A stretch of 64,000 nucleotides of DNA from Stomorhina lunata (GCA_933228675.1 OW121741.1:39957952-40021951), one strand, 5' to 3'; numbered from the stretch's first letter, positions 21,550 to 34,080 are shown. Program-made: numbers and translations. Notes: generated from the sequence alone by a model not told the origin.

Positions 21550-23290
21550 GTTTATTCTTCTTCTATCCTTGACTCCCAGTGGAGCATAGGGCCTCATCCA
21601 TCCTTTTATATCGAAATCTATTGCGAGATATTAGGCTTACATCATTCCATGAATAGTTTGCTGCTTCCAACTCAGCATCAATTGACCTTCCCCACGTTCT
21701 AGCAGCTGCACCTACTCGACGGCCGCTTCCCGGTGGATTCCAAAAGAGCGCTTGTGGAGCAATATTGGTATGTGGCCTTCGAAGTGTGTGGCCTATCCAT
21801 CGCCATTTCCGTTCACATACCTCTATAAAAGAAAAGATTTGGTTTATAGCGTTTTATTGATCTACATTTCTTATGCGATTCGGCCACCATATATTAAGGA
21901 TTTGCCTCAAGCGTTTGTTTGCAAAGGCTTGTAGGCGCTTATCGATGGCATTTGTGCGTTTCCAAGCTTCGAAGCCGTAATATAAGATGGATTTGACATT
22001 CAATTTGTATATTCGTAGTTTAGTTCTTGATATTTGCCCAGATTTCCAAATAGCTCGGAGAATTCCGAATGCAGATTTTGTCTTATTAATACGCGATTCG
22101 ATATCCTTGTCGTCGCCACCTTTTGGAGATACCAAAGTTCCAAGATAAAGGTATACATCCAATAACCACGTTATCCACATTGATCTATGTCGACAGGTTT
22201 GCTCCATAGCCTCCAGGCAAAATCTTTGTCTTGGAAATATTGATTTTCGCCCAGCTCCGCGAGTTCAACAGTGATGGCGTTAGTGATTTCTTGAAGGTGA
22301 CTTAAGCTTTGGCTTAGAAGACATACATCATCAGCGTATTTTGAAGTCCTCGAGTTGTTAAAGGGTGTCCATTGGGTACCGTGCCAGGATAAAAAGTATA
22401 GGTGACAAGATACTTTTTTTTGTCTTACTCCAGTTGTAACTTTGAAAGGATTTGAAAAATTACCGAATTAAGTTCTGAATTTTCATTGGCATGTTACGAT
22501 TTTGTAAAATTCTCCATAGATAAGTAGCTGTCAAAGGCCTTGATAATATCGATAAAGACTAGGTAAATTGGGTGGGCGGAATTGATTACATTGCTCTAGT
22601 ACTATTTATACTGTGTTGATAAGGTCAACACAAGATCCATTCTCTCTGAACCCAAACTGATTTTCGCGGAGTGTAATGGAAACTGCATCGGATATTCTGT
22701 TCAAAATTACTAGACTTAGTATTTTTCTCGGTATTGGAAGAAGTGTTATACCCATGCAGTTATTGCAGTCTTTGGAGTCACTATTTTTAGGTATTTTGAC
22801 TAGTATACACCACTACATTGGTAGAGCTCGTTCTTCTTATATCTTACGGACAAATGGGTGTCATAGTTTCGCCGATCCTTCGGTATCGTATAAAAGCATT
22901 ACCGCTGAGATATTATCATTGCCCGGGGCCTTGTTGCGTTTAAAGCTATAAATGGCGTTCTTCACTTGTATTGTTGGTGGATTGTCTGAAATTCCATTGA
23001 ATATATTGTCATCATATTGTTTCATTGCGCTTCTGTCAGTGGTTCTAATCCACTTGGATTGTTTAATGTTGACTTGAAGTGTTCCATTTAGCGTATTAAT
23101 TGCTCATCACTGGTTGAGAGAAGTGTACCGCTACTTCTTAAGATGGGACTTTTGGTTTGAAATACAACGCCCTTTATATATTGTATAAAGTCTTCATGTC
23201 GCCTTTACTTGTAGCTGATTCAGTATGGCTAGCTTGTTCATCTATCAATATTCTATGCCCCTCCTTGCAGACTTTTTAAATTTAGTATGC
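21550..23290 (-). pseudogene. LINE P copy 1, non-LTR reverse transcriptase, broken
   Basis: Minus strand, 5' to 3': a region upstream of RT; a decayed RT palm (KAFDS, SYLSMENF); KYADDVCLLSQSLSHLQEI near 22320 with catalytic Asp pair intact; YLGTLVSPKGGDDKDIESRI, KSAFGILRAIWKSGQI, LRQILNIWWPNRIRN at 22150-21860; 3' end CTCCACTGGGAGTCAAGGAT followed by a GAAGAA tail. Stops and frameshifts throughout. The GxPN-type C-terminal block and short-repeat tail suggest an RTE-like clade, which I hold loosely. Confidence 0.75.
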
Positions 23291-23300
23291 ATTTTTGTTG

Positions 23301-23445
23301 TGAACCGCCGTGGTATAGCTGGTAAGTCATCCGCCTAGCATATCTGTGGTCCCAAGTTCAATCAAAAAAAACGGTTCATCTCATAACTCAGTTAGCCCCT
23401 GGTTATTGTGTATTAGGCTCAAACTAATGCATTTGCCGTTCGGTT
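23301..23445 (+). mobile_element. tRNA-derived SINE, copy 4
   Basis: TGAACCGCCGTGGTATAGCT, CCGCCTAGCATATCTGTGGT, AAGTTCAATC, then CGGTTCATCTCATAACTCAG and CTAATGCATTTGCCGTTCGG. The GGCCAGACCCACTTG linker of copy 2 is deleted. Sits between LINE P1 and LINE N2. Confidence 0.75.
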
Positions 23446-23544
23446 TGATCTTACACATTGGAAATTCAATTGAAAAAGTTGCTGAAAAGTTTGTGAAATA
23501 GAAGAGATAATGTAGAATAGCTCAGCTTTAAGAGACTCAAAACC

Positions 23545-25280
23545 GATCTCGAAATGGAATACAACTCTCATGTATGGGCCGGGTGCATGAGAGGGCGAAA
23601 GTGCTCATCGGTGATAGTAGGGTATCCAACTCTATTGATTCACTGGAGCACCATCGTAATATGGGTTGTGTTACACTGTTCTATCGTTACTACTACGAAA
23701 TCAGGAAACTCGTTCCCGAAACTCGGACTTTTTACGCTATACACGCCATTCTGTTAGAGCTTATTGCTTCGTGATCAATTTGGAGGTAGAACGGAGAACA
23801 CACTACAAAGAAAATTCGTTCTTTTGCCGTACAGTACGCAGAATTTTACCCTGACAGTTGCAATATAGGTATGTATATTCAAATCGAATGTCTAGAAACA
23901 CTACTCCATCTATGCTCCTTCCCATGACCAATTTTTCTAGTTGCAACACAATTTATTGCAGGGGGGTTGACCCCCCAAAGACTGCAATAACTACAGGGGA
24001 ATAACATTTCTTCCAATACCGAGCAAAATACTAAGTCGAGTGATTTTGAATAGAACGTCTGACGCAGTTTCTAAAACACTATGCGAAAATCAGTTTGGGT
24101 TCCGAGAGAATAGATCTTGTGTTGATCTAATCAACACAGTAAGAATAGTACTAGAGCAATGTAATGAATTCCGCACCCCCATTTACCTAGCGTTTATCGA
24201 CTTTATAAAGGCCTGCGGCAGTGTCAACAGGAGCTATCTATGGAGAATTTTAGAAAACCGTAACATGCGAACGAAAATTCTGAACTTAATTCGGGGCAAT
24301 GTACGTGGACTTTAAATACAAAAAAGTAAATTATCTAATCCGTTCGAAGTTACTACTGGAGTAAGACCCATACTTTTTATGCATGTCATCGACAATATAA
24401 TGCGCACGGCACTGAATGGTAGACGTGGTATCCAATGGACACCCTTTAAACAACTCGAGGACTTGGAATACGCCTTCTAAGCCAAAGCCACCTTCAAGAA
24501 AACACTAGCGCTATTACTGTTGTATCTCGGGCAGCTGGGCTGGAAATCAATATCTCCCAGACAAAGATTATGCCTGGAGGCTATGGCGCAAGCCCGTCGC
24601 CACATATGAATGTGGATAACGAGGTTATTGGGTGTGTAGGTACCTTTAATTATCTTGGTAGTTTGGTATCTACAAAAGGTGGCGCCGACGAGGATATTGA
24701 ATCGCGTATTAATAAGGAAAAATCAGCATTCAGCATTCTTCGAGCTATTTGGAAATCTCGGCAAATTTCAACAACAACTAAGTTACGAATATATAACTCG
24801 AATGTCAAGTCCATCTTGTATTACTGCTGCGAAACTTGGAAACGCACAAATGCCATCGATAAACGCCTACAAACCTTTGCAAACAAATGCTTGCGGCAAA
24901 TTCTTAATAAATGGTGGCCAAATCGCATAAGAAATGAAGATCTACTAAGCGCTTCAAACCAAATCCCTTCTTCTATAGAGGTATGTCAACGGAAATGGCG
25001 GTGAATAGCCCACACACTTCGAAGGCCAAATACCAACATTGCTCGACAAGCGCTTCGTTGAAATCCACAAGGAAGCGGCCGTCGTGTTGGTGCACCTCCT
25101 AGAACGTGGAAAAGGTCAATTGAAGCGGAGTTACAAGCAGCAAACTATTCATGGAATGATGTATGCCTAACATCTCGCAATAGAGTTCGATATAAAAGGA
25201 TGGTTGAGGCCCTATGCTCCACTGGGAGTCAAGGATAACAGAAGGGGGTCCCCTGAGTGCTGGTCCTAAATAAAAAAAAA
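23545..25280 (+). mobile_element. LINE N copy 2, interrupted by LINE P copy 2
   Basis: First part 23545-23971 encodes MEYNSHVWAG, AKVLIGDSRVSNSIDSLEHH, CVTLFYRYYYEIRKLVPETR (frameshifted) and the ENSFF-RTVR motif, then a 3' UTR like copy 1. Last part 25244-25280 is the family 3' end TCCCCTGAGTGCTGGTCCTA and poly-A. Everything between is LINE P, so the nesting order is N first, P second. Confidence 0.75.
23972..25243 (+). pseudogene. LINE P copy 2, RT region with the catalytic box deleted
   Basis: 24040-24315: SKTLCENQFGFRENRSCVDL, CNEFRTPIYLAFIDFIKACG, SVNRSYLWRILENRNM. Then EVTTGVR-PILFMHVIDNIM, and LEYAF* where copy P1 reads KYADDVCLL, so the YADD catalytic box was removed. 24570-25004 holds NYLGSLVSTKGGADEDIES, LRQILNKWWPNRIRNEDLL; further on APPRTWKRSIEAELQAAN and VEALCSTGSQG before the stop. 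It cannot encode active RT. It lies in the 3' UTR of LINE N copy 2. Confidence 0.8.
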
Positions 25281-26350
25281 TCGGACATAGTTACAGTTAT
25301 TCTTTTAAGTGAGGGCAGTGGTTGATTGTTTTCCGGCTAGCGTTTTTGTTTCTATTTAAAGTTATTCTAGATTCAAATTTTTATTTCGAACATTTGACTT
25401 TGCATTATTTCACCTACAATTTCTTTTTAAATTTATTCATTATGGTCTTGGACTTGTGTTCGTTTTGTATTTTTATTTTTCACTATAAATTGCCAGCAAT
25501 CATTTGCATGGCATCATGAAAATAATATTTAGGTTTTACATATTTTTTTTTTTTTTTTTTTTTTTTGATAAAGACATTTTTACTTAAATAGTAAATTAGA
25601 AATGGAACCAGAAAATAGAAAATAAAATTATTATGTATGACAGGTTGCGCGTATGCGTTTTGTCTTTTATCTAAATGCGTGATCAAAGGCAATCACAGCT
25701 AGAGCGTGAGCAAATTGAGGCAATTTTTTATTTAAGTAAGTGTCAAAAATAGACATTACATTTCTGTTATATATGACAGTTTTCGAATGACACTTTAACT
25801 AAAGACAAGTGGATCAGCTTTTAACCGTTAAAAAAGCTAGTTTTTAGTGTCATATAAATACTAAAGATACTAACGAGTACATATCTAGCATTAAAGAGGA
25901 TTTTATTCATTTAGATCAGATATTTAACCTTAATTTACATACATACTTAGTAGTATACTCGTGCAGCTGATCTTCACTGATATTCACCGTTTCCTCGTAT
26001 AAGGTTTAAATATAAGTAAAAATGTAAATATTCTGCTTTTCTGGACGTTGTTTTTTGTAAATTTCTGTGTTAAAATTTAAAATGTGTAGGAGCTGTTGAA
26101 TAAGTGCAAACTTGATCATTTTGTTGATAGTGATCCTCATCATCATCTTTATTATTATAATCGTGATTCTAAATTATGTCAGCTGTTAACAAGTAGCAAA
26201 TTGTTGTCTTTACGTTTAATAGCAAAAAATATTTTAATTAAAATATTTAATAAATGTTTTACAAGCTTGTAAATATGAATGAAATTGTTCTTAAAGTAAA
26301 TATTTTTTGTGTGTAAAATATAATTTACTTTGTTAAATTTTATAAAAAAA
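25281..26350. other. A+T-rich DNA with no recognised gene
   Basis: Includes a 22-base T run at about 25544-25566. Open frames at 25322-25692 are low-complexity and lack homology. No repeat family recognised; it may be unique intronic or intergenic DNA. Confidence 0.45.
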
Positions 26351-27167
26351 AAACAAGTAAGAAAGTGCTATAGTCGGTCAAGCCCGACCATACGATACCC
26401 TTCACCATTAAGGTCAAAGGTATTCTTTTCCCTAAATTAAGAGAAATATTTGCTAAATTCTGCCATCATACAAACATTTTCTCAAAACTTATATATTTAA
26501 GCTGTTTTCGTCATTTAGACTTATATGAGAGCTAGGGTCAAATGTGGACCGATTATATCGAAATTTGGCAAATTGATTACAGTTTTTGCATGTATTATGT
26601 ATGTCAAAACTAAACTCAAAATTCTCATTATCTTCACGAGATAATGAGTGATTTTTTAGTGATTTTTTGTTTCATTTAGTGCTTTTTACAGAAGAGTTTG
26701 TATGGGAGCTATGGTCAAATGTAATCCGATTCCAACGAAATTTTGAACAGTGATTTTGATTTACATAAGCAGTATTTGTTTTAAATTTCATGAAAAAATA
26801 TTGATATTTGTGGCCAATATATCAATTCCGGGAAGTGCGACCTATGGGAGGTACCATAAATAATGGGCCGATTTTGACGAATTTTAATAGCCATGGTCCC
26901 AATATCACGAAAATTATCTGTGCCCAATTTCATCAAATTATCTCTAGAATTGCGACCTGTACTTTGATAACATCGTTCACATGGGGGTCCAGCCAGCCGT
27001 CCAGCCAAACGGACGGACGGACTGACATCGCTAAATCGACTCAAAAAGTGATTCTAAACCTATTGGTATACTTAAAGGTGGGTCTAAGGCAAATATTTCT
27101 ATGCGCTACATACATCAGCACAAACTTATAATGCCTTTTCCACCTATGGTGGTGAAGGGTATAATAA
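26351..27167 (-). mobile_element. HINE copy F, near full length
   Basis: AACAAGTAAGAAAGTGCTAT to CACCTATGGTGGTGAAGGGT. Has the GACGGACGGACTGAC tract. Frames at 26781-27131 on both strands recur in copies C and J at the same place and are repeat shadows. Confidence 0.88.
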
Positions 27168-27539
27168 ATTTTCAGAACTATATACGGGCGCGTCATAGTC
27201 ATTATAGTCTCCATGTCTGTTAAGACGTTAAATATGTATATCAGCCTAACCACAGAACAAGTTTTAAAGTTGATTTTATATAAAACTAACTTTATTTTAA
27301 ACTCGACTTTTTGAATCTTATTTTAAAAAAATGTTGATGGTACGAAAGTACTATACAAATTTTTTAAAATAAGACTTTATAAATATTCCAAAACAAAATA
27401 TTAAAACATTTTTGTGTTCTTTAGACAAAACAGCATATCTTAATAATTGGAATTTTTTCATAATATGATTAAAAATATCATCAATCATTAATTTGAATTT
27501 TTGTGCAATAATTGTAGAAAACAACAATTGTAATACGAT

Positions 27540-28500
27540 CACAATCCGTTTTAAAGAAATTAACTTTAAAATGTAGCCAATGACAGAAAATTGTGAAAAA
27601 CTTTCATTTTCGACTTAACATTTTTTTCCAAAGGATCACAAAATTTCAAAAACTAAATATTTTTTATAATTTTTATCAAAACTCGCCACCAAATTCATAA
27701 CATTTTGTTGTTTTGCCAAGAAAACTAAAAATTTTGACCTTTGACCCCGTTGAAAAAAGGGTTAAGCCAAATTTCAAAACCAGTTTTAGTACATTCTTTA
27801 TAGACTAAGCAATAATATTCAATATAAGTTTTATTAAAATTAAACTCAAAAAAAAATTACCTAAAATATCCAAAAATCTCCATTTTCCCGAAATTTGACA
27901 ACTTCAATTCACTGGTACGACGTAACCGTAAAAGATATCAACCTGAACTTTCTTGAATTTTATTATACGTTTGTCTTCTTTAAAATACCGATGGAAAAAA
28001 TTGAGATTTTTAATATTTGTGGAACAAAATTTTCTAAAATTTAAAAAGTGTTTTTTGAAACCGATCTTTAAAAAAAGTATAATTTTCAGAAGCAAAAAAC
28101 TATGGAAAATGGATCATATTTTAACAAAATTGAACTATTTAGTACTTTAGTACGTCAGTTTGTTTGATATGAAGGATCGCCGAAACTAGCTGACCGTTTA
28201 TTCTGAAATTTTGACAGTATGGTGAAATCTCAAGTGGACGTGACCTCTCCCATATAACTCATATATTCAAAATTACAAATATAGATGACCGAGCTGAACG
28301 ATTTTTCTGAAATTTCGACAGTATGGTAAGGTGTGACCGGTGGTTAAAATAGGCTAGATTTTTTTTAATCTCAAGTGGGCGTCACCCCTCCCATATAAGT
28401 CAAATATTAAAAACTAGAAATATGGATGATAAGATCAAAACGATTTAACCGAATTAATAAAAGTTTTAACTGTGGATATTTTTCTATAAATCGATAAATG
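27540..28500. repeat. Dispersed repeat S, second copy
   Basis: 27900-28150 parallels 3180-3470 (AAAGATATCAACCTGAAC, TTTTTGAAACCGATC, AACTATTTAGTACTT). 28180-28480 holds two related blocks starting AAATTTTGACAGTATGGTG and AAATTTCGACAGTATGGTAA. No coding frame. Confidence 0.5.
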
Positions 28501-28859
28501 GGGATAAAGTTCCCTTTTTCTTTAAAATTGCATCACCTGAGAACGGCTGAACCGATGAAGACATTTTTTTTTCTCTAAATGTTCTTTTCAGTCTACATAA
28601 AGAAAAATTGACCATGCCCACTTTTAAGCCCTCTTTTTTGATTTATCTAAAAACGGAAAACGGCTGCAAAGATATTGGTGATATGATTGGTGTTTGATAA
28701 TAGTTTAAGGGTTGTTTGAAGATTGTTTTATGATTATCTGATGGTTGTTTGACAATTGATTGATGACTGTTCAATGATTTTTAATGACAGCAGCCGATGG
28801 AGGATGTTGAGGTAATTTTTTAATAGAAATTAATTATTGCAGAAATTGTTGTTTGACGT

Positions 28860-28930
28860 GTCTGGGGCTCGAACCCAGAATATGCCTAATACCTAAACTG
28901 GTCGCCCAGAACGTTCAGCATCTTAATTGT
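28860..28930 (-). repeat. tRNA-like B-box sequence
   Basis: Minus strand has CTGGG-TTCGAGC-CCCAG, a perfect T-arm with B box GGTTCGAGCC, preceded by GGGCGACCAGTTTAGG, which resembles an A box. Acceptor pairing is absent, so a SINE head or tRNA relic is more likely than a functional tRNA. Confidence 0.4.
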
Positions 28931-29099
28931 ACGTTGGCCTTGGGAGGTTACTTCATATCTCGATTCAAAAATAAAATTGTTCAAATTTTATTTTTTGTGA
29001 GTGATATCTTTTTCTACAAAAAATAAAGCTTTACAAACACAAAGAATACACTTTTTCTAAAAGAGCGACGTAGTCCGCTACTGACATGAGCAATTCAGA

Positions 29100-29785
29100 A
29101 AGGCATGTAGTTATTGTGTTTATAAGGGAGATATGGATAAAGGAGAACCAATAGTATGTTGACAGAAACTACGTCTCAAATGGCTTATAGGCTAGGTCTA
29201 ATTAGCCGATCGACTCAGAATCACTGCCTGAATCGATTTAACGTACGTTTGGCAGGACTACTGGCTTTGATATAAACTTGTCATCAAGGCACAGGTCGCA
29301 AATTATTAAGATAATTTGTTGAAATTGGTCGAAATCGGTTTATTATTTTGGTTACGGTCCACAGGGCTCATTTCATTGCTTGGATCGATTTAACGATGAC
29401 CGTCCGTCTGTCAGAACTGCTTTTCGTAAAAACTTGTAATCAAGATACATGTCGGAATTTTTTGAATAATTTGATAATCACTATTGAAATTGCGTGAAAT
29501 CGGTTTATTATTTTGGGTGGGGTCTATAGGGCTCATTTCGCGGAATCGAGATTTAGGCACAAATGTTAGTATATTTTTATAAAATTTAAAATAAAAACGA
29601 TTTTATAGACAGAAATTACTGTATCAAATTTCGTTGCAATCGGCCAAAGCGGCAAAAATCACAAAAACGTTCGAAATCTCAAGATAATGACAATTTTATA
29701 GAAACTAATATCAAATTGATTTTTTTCGTTAAAAACGGTCTACATTTAACCCTAGCTACCATATAACTGCAAATTTAAGCAGATA
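29100..29785 (+). mobile_element. Old, internally duplicated HINE relative
   Basis: GACTCAGAATCACTGCCTGA, GTCGCAAATTATTAAGATAA and GGTCGAAATCGGTTTATTAT follow the HINE body order but are much diverged. The CGATTTAACG..GTCCGTCTGTC segment occurs twice (about 29235 and 29385), indicating a partial internal duplication. Confidence 0.55.
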
Positions 29786-30420
29786 AAGGGTTATCCGTTT
29801 TGTGGTTTTAAAAGTATAAGACTGGAACTCGACATCTGTCAAACTGTTGCTAAACAATTTTTTTTTTCTTTTCACTTGAAAGTCTGACATTTACGAAAAT
29901 GGATCACTTAAGTATCACACAACGCATAAAAGTTGTGAAGAAATTTGAAGATACTGGAGCGGTTACAAATATTCCGATGAAAATATCGCTATAGATGATA
30001 ATATCGCTATTGTAAGTAAAAGTGTTGCCGAAGACCCGAATGTGTCGATTCCGTGAATTCGGAGCATTATGGTCATATGATAACCATCTTTTTTTTGCTT
30101 GCTATTGAAGAATACGACTTGGAGGATATGCGGTTTCAATAAGGCCACACAACTCGAGCGAATATGGCTTTATTGCAAGAGACATTTCCTGGCCGCCTAA
30201 TTTCTCGTCGTGGCGATATCAACTGGCCACCAAGATCATACGATTTGACACCATTAGACTTTTTGTGGGGCTTCGCAAAAGACAGTGTTTATGCAGATAA
30301 ACCTTGAACTCTTGAGCACTTAAAAACTAACATTCTTCAAATTATGACTGAAATACCTCATAATATGTATCAAAAAGTGGTCGAAAATTACCTCAAATGT
30401 CAACGTTCAAACGTTATAAT
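29786..30420 (+). mobile_element. Internally deleted mariner-type element, copy 1
   Basis: 5' end GGTTATCCGTTTTGTGGTTT. Coding remains: MDHLSITQRIKVVKKFEDTG (helix-turn-helix start), SVAEDPNVSIP, then a deletion joint at about 30053, then EEYDLEDM, ETFPGRLISRRGDINWPPRS, YDLTPLDFLWGFAKDSVYAD and TEIPHNMYQKVVENYL. The first catalytic Asp region is removed by the deletion and the second by a further small deletion (WFQQDGATCH became Q*GH). The copy at 34691-35360 has the same joint. Followed at once by HINE G. Confidence 0.75.
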
Positions 30421-31135
30421 AAACAAGTAACAAAGCGCTATAGTCGGCCAAGCCCGACCATACGATACCCTTCACCACTAAGGTCAAAGGTGTTATTTTT
30501 CCTATATTTTCTCAAAACTTATATATTCAACATGTTTCCGTCATTTGGACTTATATGAGAGCTAGGGTCAAATGTGGACCGATTATCTCGAAATTTGGCA
30601 AATTGATTACAGTTGTTACAAAAATTATGTATGCAAAAAATAAACTCAAAATTTTCATTATCTTTAGATTTACGAGCGTTTTAGTGATTTTTTGTCTCAT
30701 TTAGTGCGATTTTAAAGAACAGTTTGTATGGGAGCTATGGTCTCATATGGACCGATTTCAACGAAATTTGGTACAGTGATTTTCGTTTAGATAAACTGTA
30801 TTTGTTTTAAATTTCATGAAAAAATATTGATATTAGTGGCCTATGGGAGGTACCATAAATAATGGACTGATTTTGACCAATTTCAATATCCATGGCCCCG
30901 TTACCAAAAAAAATGATCTGTGCCAAATTTCATCAAATTATCTTTAGAATTGCGACCTGTAGTTTGATTACAAGGTTTACATGGGGGTCCAGCCAGCCAG
31001 ACGGACGGACATCGCTAAATCGACTCAGAAAGTAATTCTAAGCCTATTGGTATACTAAAAGGTGGGTCTAAGACAAATATTTCTATGCGTCACATACATC
31101 AGCACAAACTTATATGGTGGTAAAGGGTATAACAA
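30421..31135 (-). mobile_element. HINE copy G, near full length
   Basis: AAACAAGTAACAAAGCGCTA at the left, CTTATATGGTGGTAAAGGGT at the right. Lacks one body block relative to the others (about 50 bp near 30835). Inserted beside, or into the 3' end of, the deleted mariner. Confidence 0.85.
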
Positions 31136-31194
31136 GAAATATCATGAACAAAATATTTTATATGTGTTTTATTTACGTTCGCCTTTGAAACAGC

Positions 31195-31350
31195 AAAATG
31201 GATAACCCGGTATGTGTCTGACCTTAGTGGTCCAGCTTGACCGACTAATAATACTTTCATACTGGTTTATATTCTATGTTCGGTGTAGTGAGCAGGAATT
31301 GAACCCACAACCTACGATCTAGCTGTCTACCGCTCGACCTACTATATCAC
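31195..31350. repeat. HINE tail trace and tRNA-like B-box sequence
   Basis: 31215-31268 (TGACCTTAGTGGTCCAGCTT, GACCGACTAATAATACTTTC) is a shortened HINE tail. 31275-31350, on the minus strand, has GGTCGAGCGGTAGA and GTGGG-TTCAATT-CCTGC, an A-box/B-box-like pair with a T-arm. Acceptor stem pairing is poor, so not a functional tRNA. Confidence 0.45.
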
Positions 31351-32514
31351 CCTTTATTCAATTATTTTCGCTTTTAAAGGCGTCTACTCTTTAATTTGGG
31401 TGCTTATAGCCACTAGAGGAGTAAATGCGTGAGTTATTTAATTATTATCAATAAATTTGCCATTAAATATTTATTTTATATGAACAATAATAACTTTAAA
31501 GCTGTTTTATTTCAAGATCAGAAAAACTTGATAAACACTTGAGTATATAACTAATATCTATAAAATAGAAATGATCGTGTGATTGTTACAAAAAAATATT
31601 ACAAAAAAATATTACTTACAAAAAAAAACCTCATGTCAAATTTGCTGACATGAGAGAAGATTTTTGAATATATAGTAATTTCAAATTAGTTGAAGTTTCA
31701 AAATTTTCAAATTTTAGTTAATCATGAGAATTTTTTTACACTGTAACATTTACATTGTAATTAAATTAAATTTGTGCATTACTTATTAGTGTTGCAATTA
31801 AGCCGAAACTACTGTATTTTCGGTAAATAACAGAAGGGAATAATTAATAAAACGATTTTTGTGTAAGCAAAATAATCAAACAATTAAAATTCAATTAGCA
31901 GTAGAAATTTGATGACAAAATTTAAGAGAATATAACGTAAGAGCCACCCTAACGTTTGGGATCAATCATCGATTAACAATTTTTGACATTTTAAGTGGAA
32001 GTGGAAGCCATCTTTAAGGTATTTGAGTACATTTCCAAATCAGGTGACTTTACAATGCTATTGGATAGTAGTTTAAAAACAAATTTTTAGCAAGATCGCT
32101 AGAATAGTGTTTGAGTTAGAGGGTGTCAAATTTTTTTTTTTTAATATTATTTTAGAGATGTGACCTTTTCGAAATTGTTTCTACACATGCTATGGGATTT
32201 ACTGTAGGAGAAACGTTAGCAATATTCCATTCTTAATACAGTAGATGCAGGGAGGCATTTGAAACTCATTGGTGTCAAAAAACCTATACGTTAAAAAATT
32301 GGAGATGTGACCTTTTCGAATTTGACCACTCAATTAAAATAGAAATAATCTTGTGGCTGTGAATGGCAGAATCCGAGATAATGATCCAAATTTTAATCAA
32401 ACTATCGTTTAAAATGCGACCTGTACTATAATCTCAAGCTTACATTAATATCCAGCGAGAATCTATGAGCCCAGCCAGGAGAACGGACAACTTTATTTGG
32501 TCGGTACACTTAAA
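31351..32514. other. A+T-rich DNA, few traces of repeats
   Basis: 32110-32340 holds GATGTGACCTTTTCGAAATT and GATGTGACCTTTTCGAATTT about 150 bp apart, a weak internal repeat. 32340-32480 (AAATGCGACCTGTACTATAA) is an eroded HINE-like fragment. No gene. Confidence 0.4.
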
Positions 32515-34080
32515 GCAAAGACTCTATAAAATAAAGATACTGCACTCTGGTTCGAAAAATAGTTGAGTTAGTCACCCCCTAGGATTAAAGATATTGTAAA
32601 AATAATTCTATTTTTTTTTTTGTATTTTGTTCACTGTGTCACAGCTCTGAAAGGGCTACACTTCTTTGTTTGATAGTTTTTTACTATCACGTCAAATTCA
32701 ATTAGTACCCACTCTAATCGAATCGAGTAAAAATCTAGTTTTTTAAAGCTATGACTATAAATTGACGTGGTAGTAAAAAACTATCAAAGAGAGAAATGTA
32801 GCCCTTACGGAGCCGCGAACACCGAAATATAAAATGTTGTGATCAGACTTAAAATGGCGACACAGTGAACAAAATAATAAAAGGGCGGTAATTGTAGGCG
32901 TGGTAAAAAAATATTAAAAAAAATTAGAATTGTTATACCCTTCACCACCATAGGTGGAAAGGGTATTATAAGTTTGTGCTGATGTATGTAACGCATAGAA
33001 ATATTTGTTTATTTTTTTATTTATTTATTTTTTTAGTATACCAATAGGCTTAGAATCACTTTCTGAGTCGATTTAGCGATGTCCGTCCGTCCGTCCGTCT
33101 GGCTGGCTGGACGGCTGGCTGGCTGGACCCCCATGTAAACCTTGTAATCAAACTACAGGTCGTAATTCTAAAGATAATTTGATGAAATTTGGTACAGATC
33201 ATTTTTTTGATAATCGAACCATGGCTATTGAAATTGGTCGAAATCGGTCCATTATTTATGGTACCTCCCATAGGTCCCACTTCCCGGAATTGACATATTG
33301 GCCACAAATATCAATATTTTTTCATGAAATTTAAAACATATAATTCTTATGTAAACCTAAATCACTGTACCAAATTTCGTTGAAATCGGTCCATATTTGA
33401 CCATAGCTCCCATACAAACTTTTCTTTAAAAATGCACTAAATGAGACAAAAAAATCACTAAAACGCTTGTAAATCCAAAGATATTGAAAATTTCGAGTTT
33501 ATTTTTTGCGTACATAATTTTTTAAACAACTGTAATCAATTTGCTAAATTTCGAGATAATCGGTCCACATTTGACCCTAGCTCTCATATAAGCCCAAATG
33601 ATGGAAACAGCTTAAATATATAAGTTTTGAGAAAATGTTTGTATGATGACAAAATTTAGCAAATATTTGTCTTTATACAGGAAAAATAACACCTTTGACC
33701 TTAGTGGTGAAGGGTATCGTATGGTCGGGCTTGATCGACTATAGCGCTTTCTTACTTGTTTTAACATTATCTTTAGTCCTAAGGGGTGACTGATACAACT
33801 TTGTTTTTTTGTAAATTTTTTTCTGCCAAAATTGAAATTAAAATTGATAAAAAACAATAAAAAAACACATAAACGCACTAACAAACACACATTTCATGAG
33901 CACGTGTATGTGCCTTAGCTTTCTCTCATTGGATAAACTTCTCCATTAGTTGTTACCGAATTAGAGTTAAAGCGGTATACTCTATTTTTTATGGGAGTTT
34001 TCAAAAGGACCATACGACAAATCAATGTACGACCATACGACAAATCAGTGCAACATCTTTATATTATAGAGACTATAAAA
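32515..34080 (+). mobile_element. Foldback element (family K), long inverted arms, split by HINE H
   Basis: Ends: GCAAAGACTCTATAAAATAA and the complement-like TCTTTATATTATAGAGACT. Arm 1 (about 32560-32700) runs GAGTTAGTCACCCCCTAGGA .. TGATAGTTTTTTACTATCAC. Arm 2 (from 32763) is its inverse: TTGACGTGGTAGTAAAAAAC .. TTAGTCCTAAGGGGTGACTG, interrupted at TTGT/TTTAAC by HINE H. Loop about 60 bp. The distal single-copy part carries GTGTATGTGCCTTAGCTTTC. Without the HINE the element is about 735 bp. No transposase, so it would depend on enzymes supplied elsewhere. Confidence 0.75.
32933..33761 (+). mobile_element. HINE copy H, inserted in a foldback arm
   Basis: Complete ends, tract GTCCGTCCGTCCGTCTGGCT and full body. 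Comparison with the uninterrupted arm at 16140-16375 (AATTGTTTTAAC) shows insertion within a T run with no clear target duplication (0-2 bp), as reported for Helentron-type elements, which prefer TT sites. Confidence 0.88.
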
